From: Photobacterium swingsii
GTDB taxonomy: Bacteria; Pseudomonadota; Gammaproteobacteria; Enterobacterales; Vibrionaceae
Assembly (NCBI RefSeq): GCF_024346715.1
Contig: NZ_AP024852.1
Location: 1,736,001 to 1,800,000 of the forward strand
DNA length: 64,000 nt
Direction: 5' to 3'
A program made the position numbers and the translations under genes. The notes below the pieces were generated by a model. The model was not told where the DNA came from. It did no database searches and saw nothing but the letters and a program-made list of their open reading frames with translations. Shown here one piece after another: positions 50,895-59,752 of this stretch; the stretch's first letter is position 1; the number at the start of each line of letters is the position of its first letter.

Positions 50895-50921
50895 CATGAG
50901 CTCTGAGGGCGAGAGCTCATG
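50895..50921 (-). terminator. terminator of the small gene at 50932
   Basis: CATGAGCTCT / AGAGCTCATG with a seven-base loop lies 10 bases past the stop codon on the minus strand; only a short pyrimidine tail (CCCCTT) follows. Confidence 0.6.
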
Positions 50922-50931
50922 AAAACGGGAG

Positions 50932-51114
50932 CTAGTGCTGAATGACGATACTTTCTTTATCTGTCGTAAATAAGCTCGCTCTATTTTGGTCGATCAACTG
51001 AGCAGCATAAGAGGGTGTCACTGCTTGTACTTCACCTTTTGCTTTAAGCGTGAGTGACTCCCAAGCATGATCCCGATACTTGCCTGTTTGTGTGTATTGA
51101 ATGAGTATTTTCAC
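50932..51114 (-). CDS. small hypothetical protein, 60 aa
   Basis: Starts MKILIQYTQTGKYRDHAWESLTLKAKG-like (basic beta-rich half), then TPSYAAQLIDQNRASLF and a short tail. It has its own terminator and no overlapping gene. Family not recognised. Confidence 0.55.
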   Translation of the reverse strand: MKILIQYTQTGKYRDHAWESLTLKAKGEVQAVTPSYAAQLIDQNRASLFTTDKESIVIQH

Positions 51115-51324
51115 TGACTTGGTCTCGCTATTATTGCTCTTTACGTGCTACTAACATTAATCGCTTTACTAGGGTTACACACCCGTTAAATATGGAACAT
51201 AAGATTAACCAAATGTGTGAGTGGCGTTAACGAACCTTATTGTTGTTTCTATGTCACTCATGTACTTTGGTTTTCTGATAAGGCAATTTAATTAAACAAT
51301 TCTTCCGTTTGAGTAACAAGGACT

Positions 51325-51783
51325 GTGCATGTGATCAGCCATGACGAATTAAGGTTGCAAGAATTAAACGCGACCAATTTCTATGCTGTTTGCCAATTAT
51401 CGGTTAAGCAGGAGCAGAAGGGTTACGTAGACACTAATGCCATATCAATGGCTGAAGCTAACTTCTCTGATTACGTATGGATGAGAGGTATCTATCTCAA
51501 CGAGGTACCTGTCGGGTTTGTGATGCTTAATGCTCACCCTGAAGAAAACACCTTCTATTTGTGGCGCTTTATGATAGATAAGAATTATCAGGGATTAGGG
51601 TTAGGCCGTTCTGCTATTCAGCTTATTGTTAACGAGCTAAAAGCAACTTTTAACGCTACAGAGCTCACTACCAGTGTGGTTCCGGCTAAAGATGGGCCTC
51701 AGCAGTTTTACGAATGCTTGGGTTTTAAAATTACGGGAAATTATATTGAAGGGCGTGAGTTGGAGTTAAAGCTTTCGATATAG
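51325..51783 (+). CDS. GNAT acetyltransferase, spermidine/spermine-type (BltD-like), 152 aa
   Basis: The pattern LSVKQEQKGYVDTNAISMAEA, then GIYLNEVPVGFVML, YLWRFMIDKNYQGLGLGRSA (acetyl-CoA loop, about 85-100), TSVVPAKDGPQQFYECLGF and the ending TGNYIEGRELEL matches diamine/spermidine N-acetyltransferases. Polyamine acetylation is therefore the likely activity. GTG start with AAGGA upstream; a second GTG lies six bases later. Isolated gene. Confidence 0.85.
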   Translation: MHVISHDELRLQELNATNFYAVCQLSVKQEQKGYVDTNAISMAEANFSDYVWMRGIYLNEVPVGFVMLNAHPEENTFYLWRFMIDKNYQGLGLGRSAIQLIVNELKATFNATELTTSVVPAKDGPQQFYECLGFKITGNYIEGRELELKLSI

Positions 51784-51926
51784 AAACCTAGTTGTCGTGT
51801 TCTGAGAAAGTGTAGTGCTTAAAAGTTAGCAATAAATGATCAAATTATCTTGTCTATACTTTACTGCGGCATGATACTTTGAAGCTAATAATGTATTCCT
51901 ATTGCAATTAAGATCTTTTTCCTTCT

Positions 51927-52331
51927 ATGAAGTCATTAAATTTAAGTATCAGTGTTATTTATCTTGTGTTTGTTACCTGCACTGTATTATTTTCTCATGC
52001 CCCAGTTGAATTTTTAGCGAGTTATATTGTTCTTAGTCTTTTGACTTTTGCTGTATACGCGAAAGACAAAAGGGCGGCAGTGAAAGGTGAGTGGCGAACG
52101 AAAGAAAGTACGCTTCACTTACTATCCTTAATGGGCGGTTGGCCTGGTGCATTGATTGCACAAAGAAAATTGCGACATAAGACCAAAAAACAACCGTTTA
52201 AGTTGATACTATGGGTAACAGTTGTTTTAAATTGTGTCGCTTTCGTTTGGACTCAAACCCCAAAAGGAAGTGTTATTAGCCATGCTGCGTTGGTAGAGCT
52301 ACATCAGTTGTTAGCGACGGCAATAAGTTAG
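51927..52331 (+). CDS. DUF1294 family membrane protein, 134 aa
   Basis: Hydrophobic helices at about 5-25, 28-45 and 92-110. The conserved DUF1294 block YAKDKRAAVKGEWRTKESTLHLLSLMGGWPGALIAQRKLRHKTKKQPF (read in parts) lies at about 45-92. Some relatives carry a cold-shock domain at the N-terminus; this one does not. Role unknown. Ribosome binding site weak. Confidence 0.88.
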   Translation: MKSLNLSISVIYLVFVTCTVLFSHAPVEFLASYIVLSLLTFAVYAKDKRAAVKGEWRTKESTLHLLSLMGGWPGALIAQRKLRHKTKKQPFKLILWVTVVLNCVAFVWTQTPKGSVISHAALVELHQLLATAIS

Positions 52332-52439
52332 CCAGTATTAACCAATAGACTGAGTTTGAGCGGGTTCCCCGAGTAAACGTTAGTGTATTAGAGGCTAACA
52401 AGCATGAAAGTATGTTGTTATTTGAATGAGTAAGCATTG

Positions 52440-52796
52440 ATGGATGTATTATTAATTAGCGTTATTGTGCTTTTGATGTTTTTTGTCTTTCCTTATGTGA
52501 GTTCTCGATTCAACGATGCCGTTAATGACAGTCATCGCATCCTTGAGGTAAAAGGTGATCATGTTTGTATCCGTCAGTTTTCAGCACAAAGGTTACTCAG
52601 GTTACGAGGTAAATCTATCCCAGCGTCGGACATAGTGCGTATTCAATATGCGAACCCATTACCGCAAGGCATTTGCATCACCTTATTAAATAAGAGTGGT
52701 AGTGCTTTAGAGTTTTGGGTGTCTGAATTTCAGTTAGGCGCAGTTAAGTCAACGTTGAGTAGAGCTTGCCCTTTAGCGAAAATTGAACAGTTATAA
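52440..52796 (+). CDS. small single-helix membrane protein, 118 aa
   Basis: N-terminal helix (about 2-20; VLLISVIVLLMFFVFPYVSS), then a PH-like or beta-rich cytoplasmic part (VKGDHVCIRQFSAQRLLRL, SIPASDIVRIQYANPL). It ends before a strong terminator. Family not recognised. ATG at 52440, just after a TTG. Confidence 0.65.
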   Translation: MDVLLISVIVLLMFFVFPYVSSRFNDAVNDSHRILEVKGDHVCIRQFSAQRLLRLRGKSIPASDIVRIQYANPLPQGICITLLNKSGSALEFWVSEFQLGAVKSTLSRACPLAKIEQL

Positions 52797-52817
52797 CAAT
52801 CAACGATAAAAACTATA

Positions 52818-52850
52818 GCCACTAGCAGGTATTGCTGGTGGCTTTTTTTT
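52818..52850 (+). terminator. strong rho-independent terminator
   Basis: GCCACTAGCA / TGCTGGTGGC followed by eight T residues. Confidence 0.92.
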
Positions 52851-53120
52851 ATCTTAAAAATCTACAATTTTAATCAAGGCTATTTAAGCAATACCATTTA
52901 ATCAAGATTGTTCATTTAATCCGAATAGTCTTTTCTTCAAATGCTCAATTATCAGAATAATATGAATAGTTATAATCGATGCTGAGGTACGCAATAGAGC
53001 GAAGCTTGATGGCTATGGAATAGGAAATCTTGCCTGTCTTGTATTTCAGTTATGTCATTTTAGTTTTTATCGTTCTGTTACGTTAATGGTTGGAATACTT
53101 AACAAACAGAGAAAATTACT

Positions 53121-53660
53121 ATGAGAAAACCTCTTATATTTGCAGTCTCGGTTTTATTGTCATCTCCTTCATTTGCCGCTGATTTCAGCCTGACGAGTGA
53201 TTCCGTTGTAAATGGGCAGCCGATATCAAATACATTTTTCGCAAATCAATTTGGTTGTGATGGAGCTAATGAGGTTCCAGACTTGAGTTGGAACAATGTT
53301 CCCCAAGGCACCAAGAGCTTTGCTCTAACTTATTTTGATATGGATGCACCAACGGGGAGTGGTTTTTGGCACTGGTCTGTTTTTGATATCCCCGGCAATG
53401 TGACGCACATAAACGGTGGGATTAATGGCGGTAAGCTTCCTGTTGGCACTGTTGAAGGCAAAACGGATGTTGGTGCAAAAGGCTTTATTGGCTCTTGCCC
53501 ACAAATCGGGGAAGTGCATCGTTATCAATGGAAGCTCACTGCATTAGATGTCGCTAAATTACCTGTTGATTCAAATGCAACCCCGCAAATTGTCGCTTTA
53601 ACAGTGCTTGCTCATAAGATCGATGACGTAACACTGACAGTGTTAGCTGGACGAAAATAA
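53121..53660 (+). CDS. YbhB/YbcL family (PEBP-like) secreted protein, 179 aa
   Basis: Signal peptide (...SSPSFA, residue 19). Residues 22-175 are a PEBP fold: PDLSWNNVPQGTKSFALTYFDMDAPTGSGFWHWSVFDIP, with the DxDAP and HW ligand-pocket motifs, and later EVHRYQWKLTALD. Bacterial YbhB/YbcL proteins bind small anions or lipids; the role is uncertain. It forms an operon with the DoxX gene 12 bases downstream. Confidence 0.9.
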   Translation: MRKPLIFAVSVLLSSPSFAADFSLTSDSVVNGQPISNTFFANQFGCDGANEVPDLSWNNVPQGTKSFALTYFDMDAPTGSGFWHWSVFDIPGNVTHINGGINGGKLPVGTVEGKTDVGAKGFIGSCPQIGEVHRYQWKLTALDVAKLPVDSNATPQIVALTVLAHKIDDVTLTVLAGRK

Positions 53661-53672
53661 AAGGATATTATA

Positions 53673-54440
53673 ATGAAAAGTAAAAATGAAATGTGGTTGT
53701 TTTTACAAGCAACCTCATTACTTTCGTTTGTCGCAATACTTTATAAGATGGGAACAATAGACGATACATGGCTACATGCGTCATTATTTATATTTGGTGC
53801 TATTACGCCCATTTTAGTGTTTGCCTTAAGAAATAAAAATAGAGTGTCGTTTTTGATCACCATAGTACCGACATTAATAATTATTCGAATTGCTGACCAA
53901 AATGATATTAGTTTAATCGGTTGGTTAACGGCCGTATCACTCATTCCACTTTTAATTCAATTTATTGGGATTGCGAAAGAAGTTTACAAAGAAAACCAAC
54001 ATGAATTTGCACTTATGTGTATTCGCCTATTTGTTGGTTTTAACTTTATCACTCATGGCACCGAAAAGTTGTTTGCTGGTGCCGCTGTGCACAATGGCAT
54101 GCGAGGTTATTTCGGGCAAGTCGCTGGGTTTGACCAAGTGGGCCCATGGTTTACGGACCTGATGATCTATGTGGGTGGTGTAACTGAAATAGGTGTCGCG
54201 CTATTGATTGGCTGGGGATTATTTACTCGCCTTGGTGTGGTGTGGGCTATTGCTTATTTGATCGCTGCTGAGTTGTTTTCTGGGCACTTCCTTATTGGTT
54301 ATACCTGGGCGATGCCAGGTGGTGGTTGGGAATTCCCATTCTTCTGGGCAATGATCCTATACCCATTCTTCTTCCTCAAAAATCAAGGCCCAATGTCGTT
54401 CGATGGTATGTTAATGAAAAAGCGACATGCTAGTGTTTGA
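53673..54440 (+). CDS. DoxX family membrane protein, 255 aa
   Basis: The N-terminal 105 residues hold four hydrophobic helices not typical of DoxX; the C-terminal 140 residues are DoxX-like: CIRLFVGFNFITHGTEKLFAG, YVGGVTEIGVALLIGWGLFTRLG and GGGWEFPFFWAMILYPFFFL. DoxX proteins are linked to redox or thiosulfate metabolism and oxidative stress. Ribosome binding site AAAGGA. Its last 85 bp are duplicated at 55375. Confidence 0.87.
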   Translation: MKSKNEMWLFLQATSLLSFVAILYKMGTIDDTWLHASLFIFGAITPILVFALRNKNRVSFLITIVPTLIIIRIADQNDISLIGWLTAVSLIPLLIQFIGIAKEVYKENQHEFALMCIRLFVGFNFITHGTEKLFAGAAVHNGMRGYFGQVAGFDQVGPWFTDLMIYVGGVTEIGVALLIGWGLFTRLGVVWAIAYLIAAELFSGHFLIGYTWAMPGGGWEFPFFWAMILYPFFFLKNQGPMSFDGMLMKKRHASV

Positions 54441-54865
54441 AATAGATTTGCTCATACACATCTCTATTTGAAACGCGAACAATGTTATTAAATGGATGAC
54501 TAGGTAAGGCGAATAAGTATCAAGCTCACATCGCCTTAGATAATACTTAGTGTGAATATGAAGGCAGGCATAGAGTGGGATTACGTTATGCCTGTCGTCA
54601 TGTATGCAATTGATGAGTTAGCTGTTTCACTAGTTATTAATTTTACTCGTATATAAAGTGTCAGAGTAAGGCAGAGTCGGTTGTTGGTCATATAGATAGT
54701 GCATCAAGGGTGTTCATTAAGGATGTTAAATGTGTATACATTGGATGCCCTTAAGCGTTTATTCATAGAGTGGGAATTATTCACTAGAAATGCAAGCAGA
54801 CATTTGACACCATGCTGCTAAATAGTGTGACTGCATAATGCAGAATCCAACACAAGGAGCCGAGA
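54441..54865. other. intergenic region with no gene seen
   Basis: About 425 bp between the DoxX and YgjV-like genes. No ORF with a ribosome binding site and no strong hairpin noticed except near the end, where AAGGAG introduces the next gene. Confidence 0.35.
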
Positions 54866-55369
54866 GTGACCCCTTTTTTTCTATCTCAAGTTTTAGTCGC
54901 AATCGCGATATGTTTTGACTTAATGTCCTTTCAATTCAAAGAGAGGAAAAAAATCGTAACCTGTTTGTTTTGCGCAGGTACACTGATCTCTAGTCATTTC
55001 ATCTTGCTAGAGCAGTGGACAGCAGCAAGCCTGATGATAATAGCAACCGTACGATATCTAGTGAGCGTTTTTTCTACTTCTTCTAAGCTTAAATACCTTT
55101 TTTGTGGCGCATCATTCATCTCTACTTTTGTAACCTATTCGGGGCTGGTCAGCGTTATTAGTTGTTTAGGCTCTATGTTCCAAACGATTGCAGCTTTTAA
55201 CGAAAATGACCGTCGCTTAAGAGAATTGATGATTGTAGGTACAGCATTTTGGTTGTTGCACAATTATCTAATTGGTTCACCAACTGCAGTAGTAATGGAA
55301 ATGTTGTTTATCTCTAGTAACTTAATTGGCTATTATCGTTATTACTATAAGCCAGCACCTGCGCTGTAA
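54866..55369 (+). CDS. ygjV: YgjV family (Imp-YgjV) inner-membrane protein, 167 aa
   Basis: Six hydrophobic segments. Family features: DLMSFQFKERKKIV, CAGTLISSHFILLEQWTAASLM, ATVRYLVSVFS and FWLLHNYLIGSPTAVVMEMLFISSNLIGYYRYY. Function unknown in E. coli. GTG start with AAGGAG nine bases upstream. It lies in a segment flanked by a duplicated DoxX gene end. Confidence 0.88.
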   Translation: MTPFFLSQVLVAIAICFDLMSFQFKERKKIVTCLFCAGTLISSHFILLEQWTAASLMIIATVRYLVSVFSTSSKLKYLFCGASFISTFVTYSGLVSVISCLGSMFQTIAAFNENDRRLRELMIVGTAFWLLHNYLIGSPTAVVMEMLFISSNLIGYYRYYYKPAPAL

Positions 55370-55374
55370 TATCT

Positions 55375-55456
55375 ATTCTTCTTCCTTAAAAATCAAGTGC
55401 ATGTCATTTGATGGTCTGTTAATGAAAAAGCGGCACGCTAGGGTTTGAAATCGATT
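55375..55456 (+). pseudogene. duplicated 3' end of the DoxX gene
   Basis: ATTCTTCTTCCTTAAAAATC...GGTTTGAAATCGATT aligns to 54365-54449, the end of the DoxX gene plus its stop and nine downstream bases, with about a dozen substitutions and a small deletion. Not translated as far as can be seen. Confidence 0.8.
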
Positions 55457-55589
55457 CATCCAAATGTGATTATTTCTTGTGATACCTTTCTCAAACCTCT
55501 GAATATTCTGGGTTAAAATGAAATGACCTTATACAATTTAATATATCAGAGCTTTTAAGCTGTGACTGTTAATTGCCAAGGAGGCGAGT

Positions 55590-55739
55590 ATGACATTAGC
55601 TCAAAAAATAGCGTTAGGCTTAGGCTCGGGGTTATTGGCAGGCTCGGTGGCAGAGGTTTTAACTGAGTGGCAATTTAGCTGCTTTGCGCTAGGCCTTTTG
55701 TTGCTCAATTGCACGTTTGTCTCTATGAGCCGAAAGTGA
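55590..55739 (+). CDS. small hydrophobic protein, 49 aa
   Basis: A strong ribosome binding site AAGGAGG lies seven bases before the ATG. Peptide: MTLAQKIALGLGSGLLAGS, VAEVLTEWQFSCFALGLLLL, then NCTFVSMSRK. Two short hydrophobic helices, probably an inner-membrane microprotein. Shorter than typical ORF-calling limits but the start signal is excellent. No family recognised. Confidence 0.65.
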   Translation: MTLAQKIALGLGSGLLAGSVAEVLTEWQFSCFALGLLLLNCTFVSMSRK

Positions 55740-55795
55740 TCGCTGCTCGATGATTTTCATCGCGTTTGTAACCTGATTTTATTAACAAGGAAGAT

Positions 55796-56284
55796 ATGAA
55801 GTTAAGCCCCTTTGATCAACAGGACTATCACCAGCTTATTAAATGGATAATGTCAGCTGAAACTAACTATTTATGGGGTGGCCCTGTTTTTTCTTATCCG
55901 CTTGATACGGAACAAATTCGCATTCACTGCAAGCAACACCAAGTCTTTCCTTTTCTGCTTACTCGCTCGGGTATCAAGCTTGGCTATGTCGAGCTTTATC
56001 AAGAATCTCATGATCATTTTCGTATTTGTCGTGTCTTTATTGCGGATGAATACCGAGGGCAGGGCTTAGCTAAAGAAATGCTGACACTGCTTATCGACAA
56101 AGCCGTAAATACTTTAAATGCTAAGCAAGTGAGCCTTGCTGTTTTCGATCATAATCATGCTGCAAAAGCATGTTATTTATCGTTAGGTTTTGAGATCACT
56201 TCGTTGGAAAAAGGCATTCGTTCTTTTAACGGCGAGCCTTGGGATTTAGTGTTGATGACAAAGGCGGTGTGGCCCAAGATGTGA
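55796..56284 (+). CDS. GNAT family N-acetyltransferase, 162 aa
   Basis: GNAT core: HFRICRVFIADEYRGQGLAKEMLTLLIDKAV (about 75-105) and VSLAVFDHNHAAKACYLSLGFEIT. The N-terminus (FDQQDYHQLIKWIMSAETNYLWGGP) is like RimJ-type acetyltransferases acting on small substrates. AAGGAAG upstream. Just outside the second cassette array. Confidence 0.9.
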   Translation: MKLSPFDQQDYHQLIKWIMSAETNYLWGGPVFSYPLDTEQIRIHCKQHQVFPFLLTRSGIKLGYVELYQESHDHFRICRVFIADEYRGQGLAKEMLTLLIDKAVNTLNAKQVSLAVFDHNHAAKACYLSLGFEITSLEKGIRSFNGEPWDLVLMTKAVWPKM

Positions 56285-56513
56285 CGCTGCCTACATAGCG
56301 TGGGGGACACCAGTCACTATGAGTAAATCTTTGAACTTGGTCGATTTTCTTACAGGTCATACTGAGAGTTTATTGATCGATAAGTGCTTGGTTTTATACC
56401 CTTGATTTTGTTTTATTAATGTCAAAACGCAATTATGAGCAATGAAATATTCGAAAAGCGAAAAGGTGGTTTCCGCTTTAGCCTTTATATTCCATTTTTC
56501 ATGACAGAAGACT

Positions 56514-56600
56514 TTACAAGGTCATCAATACTACCGCCAATGCTCTGCATTCTAGGTATGGGTTGTCTTTAGTATTTTCAGTGCTCTATCAACACGCAAT
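56514..56600 (+). repeat. degenerate attC, type B, at the start of the second array
   Basis: ACAAGGTCATCAATACTACC and CTCTGCATTCTAGGTATGG follow the type B consensus, but both core sites are lost. It marks the left edge of the second cassette array. Confidence 0.6.
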
Positions 56601-56614
56601 TTCAGGAGAATAGG

Positions 56615-56905
56615 ATGGATTTTATTTGGCTGTTTCTTATTGGCTGTGGTTTCAGTGTATTTTACTATTTCGTTATTTACTCTAAACCACAGGATAGTGA
56701 TTGGCACAGATTGCCAACACTTTCAGAATATTTGGGAAAACATCCAGAGTGTAAAACCAATGACAGTGAAAATGCCAAATGTTTTAGCTGTGGCTCAGAT
56801 AAGGTTATTTTCCAGCCATTAACTATTCATTCTGACCCACGATATAAACATGTCTGTTTGTCATGTAAAAAAGTGCTTTTCAGAAGCAAGGCGATAGTTT
56901 CTTAG
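56615..56905 (+). CDS. membrane-anchored zinc-ribbon-like protein, 96 aa
   Basis: An N-terminal helix (3-22; FIWLFLIGCGFSVFYYFVIY) followed by a soluble part with CFSCGSDKVIFQPLTIHSDPRYKHVCLSCKK, a CxxC...CxxC zinc ribbon (about 57-85). GGAGAATAGG precedes the ATG. First cassette-like gene of the second array. Function unknown. Confidence 0.72.
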   Translation: MDFIWLFLIGCGFSVFYYFVIYSKPQDSDWHRLPTLSEYLGKHPECKTNDSENAKCFSCGSDKVIFQPLTIHSDPRYKHVCLSCKKVLFRSKAIVS

Positions 56906-56944
56906 TTTTAGGCTGTTAATTTGCTATAAAAACAGGGAAGTACC

Positions 56945-57475
56945 GTGGAAGAAAAGAGAATAAATATCAGAGCAGCAAGGAAAAGTGAACTTGAGCTTAT
57001 TCATTCTTTGGTCATATCAAATAACGAATGGACGAAGTTTAATGGTCCTTACTACCCATACTCTCACCCATCATTAGAGCAGTTTGAAAATTCTTCATTT
57101 CAGCGTCTGCTAACCGGCGCAGATTTACAGTTAATTACCATCGACGATATGCCTGTCGGGGCTGTTAGTTGTTACTGGGAATGTGAAGAAACGCGTTGGC
57201 TTGAGGCTGGTGTCGTTATTTACGATAAACAGTATTGGGGTAAAGGCATTGCTGCGTTAGCTATTCCATTGTGGGTTTCCTACTTGTTTGAGAGTAAGAA
57301 AATTGAAAGGGTTGGCTTAACCACTTGGTCGGGTAACCCTCGAATGATGGCATTGGCGTTGAAACTGGGGTTTCAGCAAGAAGCTAGGCTGAGAAAGGTG
57401 CGATACTACCAAGGTGAGTATTATGATTCAGTCAAATATGGTGTGTTACGCTCGGAGTGGTTAGAACGCAATTAA
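56945..57475 (+). CDS. GNAT acetyltransferase, RimJ/RimL-like, 176 aa
   Basis: GNAT motifs: WLEAGVVIYDKQYWGKGIAALAIPL (about 87-112), ERVGLTTWSGNPRMMALALKLGFQQEARLRK (about 119-150). GTG start with GGGAAG upstream. Follows the zinc-ribbon gene by 40 bp with no attC between. Substrate unknown. Confidence 0.9.
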   Translation: MEEKRINIRAARKSELELIHSLVISNNEWTKFNGPYYPYSHPSLEQFENSSFQRLLTGADLQLITIDDMPVGAVSCYWECEETRWLEAGVVIYDKQYWGKGIAALAIPLWVSYLFESKKIERVGLTTWSGNPRMMALALKLGFQQEARLRKVRYYQGEYYDSVKYGVLRSEWLERN

Positions 57476-57538
57476 TGAAGTGTTTGGCAGGAAAAGTGCC
57501 CAGCCAGTATTTTATGTTTTGTAGGAGCGGCTTGTTAT

Positions 57539-58072
57539 ATGGAAAGTCAGCGAATAAAACTCACCCCACCATCATTAGCATATGCAGATTCGATGTGGAC
57601 TATTATTCAAGAAAGCGAGGCCGAGTTGTCTGAGTTTCTTCCTTGGGTATCTGAATCTCTGACGCTGAATAAACTGAAAGATAATATCGAATTTGCCGCT
57701 GAGCATTACAACAATTTTTCCGATGACTTCTGGTTTAATATTATTGAAAAGAGAACCGGGGCTTTCATTGGTGCTGTAGGTTTTATTGTTCGAGACCCAG
57801 ATGTTCCATATTTTGAAATTGGGTACTGGCTTTGTACTTCCATGGTTGGTAAAGGCTATATAAGCGAAGCGGTGAAGATTATTGAACGCTTTGCATTTGT
57901 TGATAACAAGGCACAAAGGGTTGAAATAAAAATGGCGGGCTCTAACGTTAAGAGTCGAGCTGTTGCTGAGCGTTGTGGCTATCAATTTGAAGCTAAGTTA
58001 GAGAATGGGCGTCGTTTAGTTTCTGGCGAGTTAGATAGCACGGTTATTTACGTAAAAACAGCATTAGAATAG
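57539..58072 (+). CDS. GNAT acetyltransferase, RimJ/RimL (YdaF-like), 177 aa
   Basis: Starts with RIKLTPPSLAYADSMWTIIQ; acetyl-CoA loop region FEIGYWLCTSMVGKGYISEAVKII (about 87-110); KMAGSNVKSRAVAERCGYQFEAKL (about 133-156). Typical of ribosomal-protein-serine-acetyltransferase-like YdaF enzymes. GGAGCGG precedes the ATG. No attC separates it from the previous GNAT or from the next gene 10 bp downstream. Confidence 0.91.
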   Translation: MESQRIKLTPPSLAYADSMWTIIQESEAELSEFLPWVSESLTLNKLKDNIEFAAEHYNNFSDDFWFNIIEKRTGAFIGAVGFIVRDPDVPYFEIGYWLCTSMVGKGYISEAVKIIERFAFVDNKAQRVEIKMAGSNVKSRAVAERCGYQFEAKLENGRRLVSGELDSTVIYVKTALE

Positions 58073-58081
58073 GAGCTAAGC

Positions 58082-58555
58082 ATGATATACAGCATTGAAG
58101 CATGGATTGATGAAACGAATGCGAAGTTTGCCGAACAACGACAAAGCTGCTCGCAATTTGCTGAGCCTTTTGCTGGGTTCTATTCTGAAGCATTTCTTGC
58201 TAACGCATATTTTGTTGTTGTCGAGAGCCTGCCAAAGCCAGATCTCCCAGAGCTACGTGAGGCAGGCTTAGGTGATTTCCTCGATATGGACGTTCAAGGG
58301 ATCACATATAAAAACACGTATTACATAGTGCCGAGTGTTGTGCTTGATTTACGTTTGCACTTCCATGAGTTAGTGCATGTTTCTCAGTGGGATGCTCTTG
58401 GGGCAATTGGCTTTTTACAACGCTATATCACTGAAGTGCAGACTTTTGGTTATGCCGAAGCGCCGTTAGAGAAAATCGCGTATGCATTTGATTATCACTT
58501 TGCGCAAGGTGGACAAAAGGTTGATATCCCAAGCTATATTGAAAATAATCTATAA
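58082..58555 (+). CDS. putative HExxH-type metalloprotein (HELVH), 157 aa
   Basis: Contains HFHELVHVSQWD at about 97-108, an HExxH zinc-protease motif, and a downstream Glu/Tyr helix (YITEVQTFGYAEAPLEKIAY) that could give the third ligand, as in DUF4157-like minimal peptidases. No signal peptide. GGAGC precedes the start. Co-directional with the GNAT 10 bp upstream. Protease activity unproven. Confidence 0.72.
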   Translation: MIYSIEAWIDETNAKFAEQRQSCSQFAEPFAGFYSEAFLANAYFVVVESLPKPDLPELREAGLGDFLDMDVQGITYKNTYYIVPSVVLDLRLHFHELVHVSQWDALGAIGFLQRYITEVQTFGYAEAPLEKIAYAFDYHFAQGGQKVDIPSYIENNL

Positions 58556-58957
58556 ATAAGCATTAAGGTAGTGCCTGCGTTTCGTCTTTTCATTTCTAAT
58601 TGGTTGGGCGCACATAGTTCCCATCACACGATTGTCTCTACTCCCATCAAGCCTCAAGTTCCAGCATGTATCCTACCTAGCCAAAATGAAAGCAGATACG
58701 CACGATTAACGCCTGCTTTTTCTTGCTTGTCATGCATTTTTGTCCAATTAACCATACAAAAATGTTAGGTTTAATAATAAACGCGTTGATATAATACTGC
58801 TTTCACAGGGTGCGCTTGCCTCGAACTACAAGTCGACAAGCTAAATGAGAGTTTTACGCATGGTTTTCGTTTATTTCATGCGTTGATAATGCCAGTAGCA
58901 CTAGATATGCGCAGCAGTGGCGTAGATGTGAATGTTATGTACTATGGGGGGTGTTAA
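58556..58957. other. intergenic region, possibly decayed cassette
   Basis: About 400 bp without a supported ORF. It begins with GCATTAAGGTAGTGCCTGCG, faintly like a type A attC left half, and ends near GAATGTTATGT, faintly like an attC core. Probably a cassette boundary eroded beyond recognition. Confidence 0.3.
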
Positions 58958-59548
58958 GTGAGTGATTTTAAAGATAATATTGAATCGTTAGTGCAGTTAA
59001 AAGCAAAGTTAGATAAAGCGATAGAATTAGGCTCTAAAAACTTATTTACTCAAATGCTTACCCTACTGTTATTTATATCATTAATTCCTGGTGGTTACTT
59101 TATCTCGATTAGTTACCTTTGGACTGTAACTAAGGCTCAATCAGATTTAAATCAAATAGTTGATAATATAGAGATTCGGCGCAATATACTCAAATCAACC
59201 TTATCTGAGGTTGAGCTTTGTATTGATTCAAGAAAGGATAATCATGAGTTAGCTTCTTGGTATTGTGAAAATGCTTTAGAGTCTTATAAATCTCAATCAA
59301 AAAGCTGGCCAAGTGAAAGGCGTAACCAACTGATAAATAGACTAGCTTATGAAGGTATAAAGATTGATATAGAATACTATCTAGAATCAAATGGTTTATC
59401 TTTACATAAAGCCAAGCGGTCTAAATCAAAAGAAGAAGTTATGCTTAGCTACTTAATGAAAAAAAACTCGTTGTACTTTGTTGTTTTTTCAATTGCTCTT
59501 ATTGGAGGGGGTATTCTTTACATGTTTCACGTCAAAAGGCGTACATAA
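58958..59548 (+). CDS. two-helix membrane protein with periplasmic domain, 196 aa
   Basis: Membrane helices at about 29-52 and 173-190 bracket a helical, charged domain with Cys pair (VELCIDSRKDNHELASWYCENA). GTG start preceded by GGGGGGTGTT. Its stop is followed at once by a type A attC, so it is cassette cargo. No family recognised. The topology (helix, exported domain, helix) resembles phage-sensing or envelope proteins but this is only a likeness. Confidence 0.72.
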   Translation: MSDFKDNIESLVQLKAKLDKAIELGSKNLFTQMLTLLLFISLIPGGYFISISYLWTVTKAQSDLNQIVDNIEIRRNILKSTLSEVELCIDSRKDNHELASWYCENALESYKSQSKSWPSERRNQLINRLAYEGIKIDIEYYLESNGLSLHKAKRSKSKEEVMLSYLMKKNSLYFVVFSIALIGGGILYMFHVKRRT

Positions 59549-59649
59549 CAAAGGCATCAAGGTGACGCGTTACACTCGGCGGTTTTGGTTTGAAGTGTAT
59601 TTTGTTTTGTAAGTTCAGCGTTGGCGCACCTTATGCCAAGGCGTTAGGC
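59546..59649 (+). repeat. attC site, type A
   Basis: TAACAAAGGCATCAAGGTGACGC at the left and CCTTATGCCAAGGCGTTAGGC at the right; nearly identical to the type A sites of the first array 45 kb away. Confidence 0.92.
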
Positions 59650-59752
59650 TCACAATTGGGGAAAGTTAAACTTTGTTTCCCTTGAGCTACTAGATATGCC
59701 CAAATTTAACCAATCAAATTATTGTAATTAAATATAAAATTAAGGATGTATT

